Assembly (NCBI RefSeq): GCF_002845275.2
Contig: NZ_CP088149.1
Span: 2,104,501-2,168,500, forward strand
Direction of reading: 5' to 3'
Source of the DNA: Pseudomonas sp. S06B 330
GTDB taxonomy: Bacteria > Pseudomonadota > Gammaproteobacteria > Pseudomonadales > Pseudomonadaceae
DNA: 64,000 nt
This document shows positions 1 to 8,605 of this stretch, piece by piece (the stretch's first letter is position 1; each line of letters opens with the position of its first letter). The translations under genes and the position numbers were made by a program. The notes beneath the pieces were generated by a model. It was not told where the DNA came from, made no database searches, and saw nothing but the letters and a program-made list of their open reading frames with translations.

Positions 1-1575
1 CCAACTGATCGCCTTGGGCGTCGGTCCTGAGGTATTGGTCGGCATCGCCGTCGAGCGCAGCCTGGAAATGGTCATCGGCCTGCTGGCGATCCTCAAGGCC
101 GGCGGTGCTTATGTGCCGCTGGACCCGGAATACCCTGAAGAACGACTGGCCTACATGATCGAGGACAGCCGCATTGCCTTGCTCCTGACTCAGTCGCACC
201 TGCGACTGCCATGCCCAGCCGAACTGCCCGTGCTGGCCCTGGACCGTTTGGCGCTAGAAGATTTCCCTGTGCACGCCCCGGCGTTGACCCTGGACCCCGA
301 GCAGCTGGCTTACGTGATCTACACCTCCGGTTCCACCGGCAAGCCCAAGGGCGCTGGCAATCACCATAAAGCCCTGACCAACCGCCTGTGCTGGATGCAG
401 CAAGCCTACGGCCTCGGCGCGGGCGACACGGTGTTGCAGAAAACCCCGTTCAGCTTCGATGTCTCGGTCTGGGAGTTTTTCTGGCCGCTGATGACCGGCG
501 CGCGCCTGGCCATGGCCGGCCCCGGCGATCACCGCGACCCGCGGCGCCTGGTCGAGCTGATCCACGCCCACCAGGTCACCACCTTGCATTTTGTACCGTC
601 GATGCTGCAGATGTTCCTGCTCGACGAACAGGTCACCGGTTGCACCGGCTTACGCCGAATCATCTGCAGTGGCGAGGCATTGCCGGTGGATGCTCAGACC
701 CAGGTCCTGGCCAAGCTGCCGACCGCCGGGTTGTACAACCTCTATGGCCCAACCGAAGCGGCGATCGACGTTACTCACTGGACCTGCCGCGAGGAAGGCC
801 GCGACAGCGTGCCGATTGGCCTGCCGATCGCCAACCTGCAGACCTACGTCCTCGACGCCGAACTGCAAGCCGTGCCGGTGGGCGTGGTCGGCGAGCTGTA
901 CCTGGGCGGTACTGGTCTGGCGCGCGGTTACCACCGTCGCCCAGCGCTGACCGCCGAGCGCTTCGTCACCAGCCCGTTCGGCCAAGGCGAGCGCCTGTAC
1001 CGCACCGGTGACCTGGCCAGCCAGCGGGCTGACGGCGTTATCGACTACCGTGGACGTATCGACCACCAGGTGAAAATCCGTGGCCTGCGCATCGAGTTGG
1101 GCGAGATCGAGGCGCGCCTGATGGAACAGGACGTGGTGCGTGAGGCGGTGGTGTTGGCCATCGAAGGCGCCCTGGTTGCCTACGTCGTGCCTGGCGAGTG
1201 GGCGCCGGATGCTCAGGAGGTCCTGCGCGAAGCGATCCGTGAACCTCTGCGCCAGACACTGCCGGACTACATGGTGCCGGCGCAGCTGCTGTTCATCGAA
1301 CAGATGCCACTGAGCCCCAACGGCAAGCTGGAGCGCAAGGCCCTGCCCAAGCCTGATGCCAACCGTGTGCAGAAAGCCTACGTGGCGCCGCGTACGGCGC
1401 TGGAACAGCAGATCGCCGCGATCTGGCAAGACGTGCTGAAGGTTGCGCAGATCGGTCTGGCCGACAACTTCTTTGAACTTGGTGGCGACTCGATCATCTC
1501 CATCCAGGTGGTCAGCCGTGCCCGCCAGGCCGGTATCCGCTTTACCCCCAAGGACCTGTTCCAGCATCAGACGGT
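1..1575 (+). repeat. Inverted near-identical repeat, left copy (Ser A-T didomain)
   Basis: Bases 1-1575 match the reverse complement of 21401-22975 almost base for base. The coordinates sum to 22976 at both ends, so there is no net indel. Differences I saw are few: one His/Arg change near base 362, a cluster at 721-736 and a Thr/Ile change near 911. Identity stops sharply after 1575, at the end of the T domain, and continues past the left window edge. Confidence 0.92.
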
Positions 1576-4500
1576 ACAGCGCCTGGCGGCAGTGGCCGAA
1601 GTCGGCGACGCGGTGCAAGCCATCGACCAGGGGCCGGTGCACGGTGAAGCACTGCTGCTGCCATTCCAGCACTGGTTCTTCGACACCCTGACGGACAATC
1701 ACCAGCACTGGAACCAATCATTGCTGCTGACACCGCGCGAGCCCTTGTCAGCTGAGGCGCTGGCGTCGGCGCTGGCCACTGTTGCCGATCATCACGACGC
1801 ATTGCGCTTGCGTTTCCAGGCCGGAATTGAAGGTTGGAAGGCGCGGTTCGCCGAGGCTGATGACAGCCTACTGTTGTGGCAGCAGACGGTGGCCGATGAC
1901 GCGCAGTTGCAAGACGTCGCCGACCGCGTGCAGCGCAGCCTTAATCTAGAGCAGGGGCCATTGCTGCGTGCCTTGCTGGCGACCCTGGCCGATGGCAGCC
2001 AGCGCCTGTTGCTGGTGATCCACCACCTGGCGGTGGACGGTGTGTCCTGGCGGATTCTGCTTGAAGACCTGCAGTCGGCGTACCAGCAGCAGTTGGCCGG
2101 GCAGGCGCCACGTTTGCCGGCCAAGACCCATTCGGTCAAAGCCTGGGCCGAGCAGGTGCAAGCCGATGCCCGCAGCCCCGCGCTGGAGGGCCAGTTGTCG
2201 TTCTGGCAGGCCCAGCAAGTGCCGGGTGAGTTGCCCTGTGAGCGTCCCGCAACGCGCCTGCTCAATCGTGATGCTCGCCATGTACAAACTCGTCTGGATG
2301 CGCAGTTGACCCGACGCTTGCTGCAGGACGCGCCCGCGACCTATCGCACCCGCGTCAATGACCTGTTGCTGACCGCCTTGGCGCGCGTCATCGCTCACTG
2401 GAGTGGCCACGCGTCCGTCGCGGTGTTGATGGAAGGGCATGGTCGCGAACCACTGTCCCAGGCGCTCGACCTGACCCGCAGTGTGGGCTGGTTCACCAGC
2501 TTCTACCCGCTCAAACTCACTCCGGCCCAGGGCTTGGCCGAGTCGATCAAGCAGATCAAGGAGCAACTGCGCGCCGTGCCGGATCAGGGCATGGGCTACG
2601 GCGCCTTGCGCTATCTTGGCAGCGATGCCTCGCGTCAGGTGCTTGCCGAACTTGCGCCAGCGCGCATTACCTTCAACTACCTCGGTCAGCTCGATGCCGG
2701 CTTCGATCAGGCCAACGGCCTGTTCGTACCGAGTGCGCAACCGCGTGGGCAAGAGCAGGATGACGACGCGCCGCTGCCCAACTGGATCACCCTCAACGGC
2801 CAGGTCTATGGCGGCGAACTGCTGGTGGACTGGCAGTTCAGCGCGCAGATGTTCGACGTGGCGACCTTGCAGCAATTGGCCGATGCCTATGCGCAGGCGT
2901 TGGCTGAGCTGATTGAACACTGTTGCACGCTCGGCCAGGGCGCACTGACCCCCTCCGACGTGCCGCTGGCCGGTCTCGATCAGCAAGGTCTTGATCAACT
3001 GGGCCTTGATCCACGCGGCGTGCAGGACCTCTACCCCTTGTCGCCGATGCAACAGGGGATGCTCTTTCACAGCCTTTATGCGCAGGCCGAAGGCCAATAC
3101 ATCAACCAGCTCTCGGTCGCGGTCGAAGGCTTGGACCCCGAGCGCTTTTGCGCCGCCTGGCAAGCCTGCGTGGATGCCCACGATATCCTGCGCACGGCGT
3201 TCCTCACCGGCGCTAACCTGAGCCAGCCGTTGCAAAGGGTGCAGCGTGCCGTGCAGGTGCCGTTCAGCTACGAGGATTGGCGCGAACAGCCGGATCAAGC
3301 GGCAGCCATCGACGCTCGGGCAGCGACGCTGCGGCGCAACGGCTTTGCTCTGGAGCGGGCGCCATTGCTGGATTTGCAGGTGCTGCGCCTGGACGAGCAA
3401 CGCCATCAACTGATTTACACCAGTCACCACATCCTCATGGATGGTTGGAGCAATGCGCAACTGTTGGCCGAAGTGCTGCAGCGCTACAGCGGCGCTGCTG
3501 TGCTGAACCCACCAGGACGCTATCGTGACTACATCGAATGGCTCACCAGGCAGGACCCGCTGGCCGATGAGCGCTTCTGGAAGGCTCAGCTCCAACACGT
3601 GGACACTCCAACGCGGATGGCTGCGGTGCTGCCTGACAATGCACAAGGGCACAGCGGCTACGCTGAGTTCAAGCAACGGCTCGACCCGGCCGCCACCCAG
3701 CGTCTGAAAGCCTTCGCCAGCCAGCACAAAGTCACCTTGAACACCTTGATCCAGGCGGCCTGGGCGTTGCTGTTGCAGCGTTATAGCGGCCAGTCGACAG
3801 TCGTTTTTGGCGCCACCGTCGCCGGTCGTTCGGCACCATTGCCGGCCATCGAGGCGCAGATCGGCCTGTTCATCAATACCTTGCCGGTCGTTGTCAGCCT
3901 GAGCGCTGAGCAACCGCTGGCGCAGCTGTTGCACAAGTTGCAGGCGCAGAACCTAGCCCTGCGCGACCACGAGCACACGCCGCTGTTCGATATCCAGCGT
4001 TGGGCGGGGCAGGGCGGTGAGGGGCTGTTTGATTCGCTGCTGGTGTTCGAGAACTATCCCGTGTCTGAAACTTTGCAGCAGGGAGCGCCGCAAGGCCTGC
4101 GCTTTGCCCAGGTGCAGACCCGTGAGCAGACCAGTTACCCGCTGACCCTGTTGGTTGCGTTGGAAGACACGCTGACCTTGCAGTTCCAGTACACCTGCGA
4201 GCATTTCACCGCAGCGCAGGTGCAGCGCATGGGGGCCCATCTGCTCGAATTGCTCCAGGGCATGCTGGCTTCACCGACGGCGCTGGGCGAACTGGTCATG
4301 CTCGACACAGGCGAACGGCAACGCCTGCTGCATGACTGGAATGCCAGCCCACGGCCACTGACGCCAGCGTCGAGCATCGCTGAATTGATTGCCCGGCAGG
4401 TGCAGGCCGATCCCGAGCAACTGGCACTGGTCGATCAGCAGCAGCGCCTGAGCTATCGCCAGCTCGACCAGCAGGCCAACCGCCTGGCGCACAAACTGGT

Positions 4501-7500
4501 CAGCCTTGGCGTCGGTGCCGAAGTGCGGGTCGGTATTGCCCTGCAGCGCTCCAGCGAACTGATCGTGGCCTTGCTGGCGGTGCTCAAGGCTGGGGGGGCC
4601 TATGTGCCACTGGACCCGGATTACCCGGCTGAGCGCCTGGCCTATATGCTTGAAGACAGCCGCGCCCAGGTGTTGATCACCCAGGCAGCGGTGCTTGAGG
4701 GGCTGACACCGGCAGCGAACACCCAGGTGCTGCTGATGCCGGCGGGCGGCGATGTGCTGGCTGGGCAGCCTGACACAGCGCCTCCGGTGCAGATCCACGC
4801 CGACAACCTGGCCTATGTGATCTACACCTCCGGCTCCACCGGCAAGCCCAAGGGCGTGGCCATCACCCATGGCAACGTTCAGGCGCTGATCGATTGGTCG
4901 CAGCAAACCTATAGCCGTGAGGACATGCAAGGGGTGCTGGCCTCTACCTCGGTGTGCTTCGACCTGTCGGTCTGGGAGATCTTCGTTACCCTCGCCAGTG
5001 GCGGTTCGCTGGTGCTGGCGCGCAATGCCCTGGCGTTGCCCGAACTGGCCGCCCGTGACCAGGTGCGGCTGATCAACACCGTGCCTTCGGCAATTGCCGC
5101 CTTGTTGCGGGCCGGGCAGATTCCAGCCAGCGTACGGATCATCAACCTCGCGGGCGAACCGCTGAAGCAGGCACTGGTTGACCAGCTTTATCAACTGCCG
5201 GGCGTGGTTCAGGTCAACGACCTCTATGGCCCGTCGGAAGACACCACCTATTCCACCTGGACCCGCCGCGAAGCCGGTGGTACGGCGAGTATCGGCCGGC
5301 CGCTGCCCGGGACCGGCAGTTACCTGCTTGACGCCAGTCTGCAGCCGGCCCCGCAGGGTGTGGCGGCTGAGCTGTACCTGTCGGGCGCTGGTCTGACCCG
5401 CGGTTACCTGGGGCGTGCGGCGCTGACTGCCGAGCGCTTCGTGCCCCATCCGTTCTCAACGCTGGGCGAGCGTTTGTACCGCACCAGTGACCTGACCCGC
5501 TATCGCCCCGAGGGTGTCATCGAGTACCTCGGGCGTATTGACCATCAGGTGAAGATTCGTGGCTTTCGTATCGAGCTCGGCGAAATCGAGGCGCGCCTGT
5601 TGAACCTGGCGCCCGTGCGCGAGGCGGCGGTGCTGGCGGTCGAGTACCAGGGGGGCGCGCAATTGGTCGCCTACGTGGCCGCGCATCAACACACTGACCA
5701 GGTTGATGATCAGGCCGCCTTGCGCGCCGACATCAAGGCGCGTCTGGGCGAGCAACTGCCGGGTTACATGGTGCCGGCGTTTGTGGTGTTCCTGCCGAGC
5801 CTGCCATTGACGCCGAACGGCAAGCTGGATCGCAAGGCCTTGCCGGCAGCCGATCAACAGCCCGCCAGCGTGGCCTTCGCCGCGCCGCGTAGTGCCCTCG
5901 AACAGCAGATCGCTGAGGTCTGGCAGCAGGTGCTGGAGGTTGAACGGGTGGGCCTGGCCGACCACTTCTTTGAACTGGGCGGGCATTCGCTGCTGGCTAC
6001 TCAGGTGGTGTCGCGCCTGCAAGCACAACTGGCCGTGCGGATCGGCTTGCGTGACCTGTTCGATCACCCCCGTCTGGATGCTTTCGCCCAGCGCTTGCAG
6101 GCGCAGTCGACACAGCTGCCGGCGCCGGCATTGCCCGTGCTGGTGGCTCAGGGTGAGCAACCTGAGACCATCCTGTCGTTGGCCCAGCGACGCTTGTGGG
6201 TCGTCGAGCAACTGTCCGGCGGCAGTGGTGCTTATGGGATGCCACTGGCCTTGCGCTTGCAAGGCGAATTGCACGTGCCGTTATTGCGCGCCAGCCTTGC
6301 CGAGGTGATCCGCCGTCATGAGGTGTTGCGCACCGCCTATGTCAGTGACGACGAAGGTGATCCGTTGGCCTTGGTTTCAGCGGCGGTGGCGGTCGATTTA
6401 CCGCTGCTTGACCTGTCCGCCCTGAGCCGCGCCGAGCAGGAAGCTCAGGTGGCACAGGCCGTGCTGGACAATGCCAGCACGCCGATCAGCCTGCTCACGG
6501 CACCGCTGCTGCGTGGCCGCGTGCTGCGCCTGAGCACCAGCGAGCATGTGTTGCTGTACAGCATGCACCACATCATTTCCGATGGTTGGTCGATGTCGCT
6601 GCTGGTCAATGAACTGGTTGAACTCTATGCCTTGCAGCAAGCCGGTAAACCGCCACAGTTGCCAGCGCTGAAGGTGCAGTACAGCGACTACGCCCGCTGG
6701 CAGCAGGCGCTCGAAAACAGCGGCGTCCTGGCGACGCAGGCCGATTACTGGCAGCGCACATTGGCCACCAGCAGCGGGCACCTGCCGCTGCCGACCGACT
6801 ACCCGCGTGCAGCTGTGGCTTGCACGGCTGGCAGCGACCTGCAGTTCCACCTCGATGCGGGCTTGGTACAGCGGCTCAAAGCCGTTGCCGCGCAGGCCAA
6901 TGCCACCCTGTACACCACGTTACTGGCGGCCTTTCAGGTGCTGTTGCACCGGGTCAGTAACAGTGATGACCTGCTGGTTGGCGCCGATGTTGCCGGCCGT
7001 CAACAGCCGGAGCTGGAGCGCCTGATCGGCTTCTTCGTCAACATCCTGCCGTTGCGTTCGCGTTATAGCGCGCAGCAGAGGTTCAGCCATTACCTGGGGG
7101 TTGCCCGTGACACTGCCTTGAGTGCCTTCGAGCATCAAGACCTGCCGTTCGACATGATCGTCGAAGCTTCCGGGGTCGCTCGTCAGCGCGGCGTCAATCC
7201 GCTGGTGCAGGTGCTGTTTGTGATGAACAACCTGCCGGTGCGCGACAGCAGCCTCAATAGCCTCAAGGTCGAGGTACTGCCAGCACTGACGAGCTACTCG
7301 AAATTCGACATGGCCTTGTTCCTCGACCAGGACGGCGAGGGGCTGCGTGGCACTTGGCAGTTCGCCAGCGCGCTGTTCAAGCCCGAGCGCATCAGCCAGC
7401 TGGCCCAGGATTGGACCGGCATGCTCGAACAGATTGTGTGTGAGCCGCATATCAGACTAGGAGACATCACCATGACCACGGATACCACTGTTGCGGCCGC

Positions 7501-8605
7501 GCCGACGCCAGCTGCCGGGCCCAAGGCCGACAAGCTCGGCAAGTTCCTGAAAAAACCCAAGGCAGCTGGCCGTGAGGCCGTTGCCAGCGCCGTACGCGAA
7601 TCGCTGCTGGCACCGCCGCAGGTCTTTCCGTTACTGGTAGAGCCGAACGATCCCGGGCTTGACCTGGTGGCTTGGGTCAACCACAACCGGCCGTGGCTGG
7701 AAGAAAAGCTTGCCCGCCATGCCGGGATTCTGTTGCGCGGCTTTGCCTTGCATGACATCCACGCCTTCGAGGCGTTGGCCGAGGCGGTGCAGCCGGGGCT
7801 CTATGGTCAGTACGGCGACTTGCCAAAGAAGGAGGGCGGCAAGAACACCTACCGCTCAACGCCGTACCCAGAAAAGAAAATGATCCTCTTCCACAACGAA
7901 AGCTCGCACCAGGACACCTGGCCGCGCAAGCAGTTGTTCTTCTGTGAGCAGCCATCGCCAGTGGGCGGTGCCACCCCGGTGGTCGACTGCCGACAGATGT
8001 ACCTGCGCCTGCCCGAAGCGTTGCGCGAAACGTTTGAGCAAAAAGGTCTGCTGTATGTGCGGACCTTCGCCGACAAGCTGGACGTCTCCTGGCAGCACTT
8101 CTTCAAGACCGATGACCGCGCCCAGGTTGAGGCCCGTTGCCAGGCAGCCGGTATCCAGTGGACCTGGCTCGACAACGACGAATTGCAGATCCGCACACCG
8201 TGCCCGGCGATCATTCGCCACCCGCTGACGGGCGAGAAGACTTTTTTCAACCAGGTGCAGTTGCACCACATTTATTGCCTGGATGCCGATGTCCGCGAGG
8301 ATCTGCTGGCGTTGTTCGGCATTGAGCGCATGCCACGGCATGTCTACTACGGCGATGGTTCACCGATCGAGGACGAGGTCATGCAAGTGATCGGTGAGTT
8401 GTATGAGGCGTGTGCGGTGCGCTTCGACTGGCGCAAGGGCGATGTGATCTTGCTCGACAACATGCTCGCCGCCCATGCCCGCGACCCTTTCGAGGGGCCG
8501 CGCAAGATTGTTGTCGCCATGGGGGAGATGGTCGAACGGCGTAGCCTGAAGGCGGTGCAACCCGCACCAGGCCCGGCAACCCTTGAACAAGAGGCTCAGG
8601 TATGA
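1..8605 (+). CDS. Pyoverdine NRPS (partial), A-T-E-C-A-T-C fused to an aspartate beta-hydroxylase
   Basis: The 5' end lies outside the window; the frame is open from base 2. Domains by residue, counted from base 14: partial A1 (1-440), T1 (FFELGGDSI near 485), E (545-985; HHLAVDGVSW, EGHGRE), DCL-type C (995-1420; HHILMDGWS), A2 (1450-1945), T2 (FFELGGHSL near 1985), LCL-type C (2050-2480; HHIISDGWS) and a TauD/SyrP-like Fe(II)/2-oxoglutarate oxygenase (2487-2863; FHNESSH, then a distal His and Arg in HARDPFEGPRKI). By alignment to the PheA pocket, A1 reads DVWHISLIDK (Ser, made D by the E domain) and A2 reads DLWNNALTYK (closest to Ala). The last C domain has no A-T partner in the same protein. 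The overlapping downstream Asp module probably supplies it, and the fused oxygenase would hydroxylate that Asp. Acts in the cytoplasm. The specificities are inferred. Confidence 0.93.
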   Translation, partial: QLIALGVGPEVLVGIAVERSLEMVIGLLAILKAGGAYVPLDPEYPEERLAYMIEDSRIALLLTQSHLRLPCPAELPVLALDRLALEDFPVHAPALTLDPEQLAYVIYTSGSTGKPKGAGNHHKALTNRLCWMQQAYGLGAGDTVLQKTPFSFDVSVWEFFWPLMTGARLAMAGPGDHRDPRRLVELIHAHQVTTLHFVPSMLQMFLLDEQVTGCTGLRRIICSGEALPVDAQTQVLAKLPTAGLYNLYGPTEAAIDVTHWTCREEGRDSVPIGLPIANLQTYVLDAELQAVPVGVVGELYLGGTGLARGYHRRPALTAERFVTSPFGQGERLYRTGDLASQRADGVIDYRGRIDHQVKIRGLRIELGEIEARLMEQDVVREAVVLAIEGALVAYVVPGEWAPDAQEVLREAIREPLRQTLPDYMVPAQLLFIEQMPLSPNGKLERKALPKPDANRVQKAYVAPRTALEQQIAAIWQDVLKVAQIGLADNFFELGGDSIISIQVVSRARQAGIRFTPKDLFQHQTVQRLAAVAEVGDAVQAIDQGPVHGEALLLPFQHWFFDTLTDNHQHWNQSLLLTPREPLSAEALASALATVADHHDALRLRFQAGIEGWKARFAEADDSLLLWQQTVADDAQLQDVADRVQRSLNLEQGPLLRALLATLADGSQRLLLVIHHLAVDGVSWRILLEDLQSAYQQQLAGQAPRLPAKTHSVKAWAEQVQADARSPALEGQLSFWQAQQVPGELPCERPATRLLNRDARHVQTRLDAQLTRRLLQDAPATYRTRVNDLLLTALARVIAHWSGHASVAVLMEGHGREPLSQALDLTRSVGWFTSFYPLKLTPAQGLAESIKQIKEQLRAVPDQGMGYGALRYLGSDASRQVLAELAPARITFNYLGQLDAGFDQANGLFVPSAQPRGQEQDDDAPLPNWITLNGQVYGGELLVDWQFSAQMFDVATLQQLADAYAQALAELIEHCCTLGQGALTPSDVPLAGLDQQGLDQLGLDPRGVQDLYPLSPMQQGMLFHSLYAQAEGQYINQLSVAVEGLDPERFCAAWQACVDAHDILRTAFLTGANLSQPLQRVQRAVQVPFSYEDWREQPDQAAAIDARAATLRRNGFALERAPLLDLQVLRLDEQRHQLIYTSHHILMDGWSNAQLLAEVLQRYSGAAVLNPPGRYRDYIEWLTRQDPLADERFWKAQLQHVDTPTRMAAVLPDNAQGHSGYAEFKQRLDPAATQRLKAFASQHKVTLNTLIQAAWALLLQRYSGQSTVVFGATVAGRSAPLPAIEAQIGLFINTLPVVVSLSAEQPLAQLLHKLQAQNLALRDHEHTPLFDIQRWAGQGGEGLFDSLLVFENYPVSETLQQGAPQGLRFAQVQTREQTSYPLTLLVALEDTLTLQFQYTCEHFTAAQVQRMGAHLLELLQGMLASPTALGELVMLDTGERQRLLHDWNASPRPLTPASSIAELIARQVQADPEQLALVDQQQRLSYRQLDQQANRLAHKLVSLGVGAEVRVGIALQRSSELIVALLAVLKAGGAYVPLDPDYPAERLAYMLEDSRAQVLITQAAVLEGLTPAANTQVLLMPAGGDVLAGQPDTAPPVQIHADNLAYVIYTSGSTGKPKGVAITHGNVQALIDWSQQTYSREDMQGVLASTSVCFDLSVWEIFVTLASGGSLVLARNALALPELAARDQVRLINTVPSAIAALLRAGQIPASVRIINLAGEPLKQALVDQLYQLPGVVQVNDLYGPSEDTTYSTWTRREAGGTASIGRPLPGTGSYLLDASLQPAPQGVAAELYLSGAGLTRGYLGRAALTAERFVPHPFSTLGERLYRTSDLTRYRPEGVIEYLGRIDHQVKIRGFRIELGEIEARLLNLAPVREAAVLAVEYQGGAQLVAYVAAHQHTDQVDDQAALRADIKARLGEQLPGYMVPAFVVFLPSLPLTPNGKLDRKALPAADQQPASVAFAAPRSALEQQIAEVWQQVLEVERVGLADHFFELGGHSLLATQVVSRLQAQLAVRIGLRDLFDHPRLDAFAQRLQAQSTQLPAPALPVLVAQGEQPETILSLAQRRLWVVEQLSGGSGAYGMPLALRLQGELHVPLLRASLAEVIRRHEVLRTAYVSDDEGDPLALVSAAVAVDLPLLDLSALSRAEQEAQVAQAVLDNASTPISLLTAPLLRGRVLRLSTSEHVLLYSMHHIISDGWSMSLLVNELVELYALQQAGKPPQLPALKVQYSDYARWQQALENSGVLATQADYWQRTLATSSGHLPLPTDYPRAAVACTAGSDLQFHLDAGLVQRLKAVAAQANATLYTTLLAAFQVLLHRVSNSDDLLVGADVAGRQQPELERLIGFFVNILPLRSRYSAQQRFSHYLGVARDTALSAFEHQDLPFDMIVEASGVARQRGVNPLVQVLFVMNNLPVRDSSLNSLKVEVLPALTSYSKFDMALFLDQDGEGLRGTWQFASALFKPERISQLAQDWTGMLEQIVCEPHIRLGDITMTTDTTVAAAPTPAAGPKADKLGKFLKKPKAAGREAVASAVRESLLAPPQVFPLLVEPNDPGLDLVAWVNHNRPWLEEKLARHAGILLRGFALHDIHAFEALAEAVQPGLYGQYGDLPKKEGGKNTYRSTPYPEKKMILFHNESSHQDTWPRKQLFFCEQPSPVGGATPVVDCRQMYLRLPEALRETFEQKGLLYVRTFADKLDVSWQHFFKTDDRAQVEARCQAAGIQWTWLDNDELQIRTPCPAIIRHPLTGEKTFFNQVQLHHIYCLDADVREDLLALFGIERMPRHVYYGDGSPIEDEVMQVIGELYEACAVRFDWRKGDVILLDNMLAAHARDPFEGPRKIVVAMGEMVERRSLKAVQPAPGPATLEQEAQV
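7459..7474 (+). promoter_or_regulatory. Internal Shine-Dalgarno and ATG at the NRPS/hydroxylase junction
   Basis: AGGAG at 7459-7463 lies 8 nt before an in-frame ATG at 7472, exactly where the C domain ends and the SyrP-like domain begins (MTTDTTVAAAP). This is what a separate hydroxylase gene would look like. No stop codon separates the two parts, so a fused protein is encoded, and a free hydroxylase could also be made from the internal start. Confidence 0.6.

Noticed and set aside
1946..3934. Long open frame on the strand opposite the first NRPS (662 codons)
   Set aside because: It is fully antisense to conserved NRPS domains, has no recognisable domain, and arises from GC-rich third-position bias. 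The same holds for the antisense frames at 12019-13623, 21025-22722 and 32133-34250.
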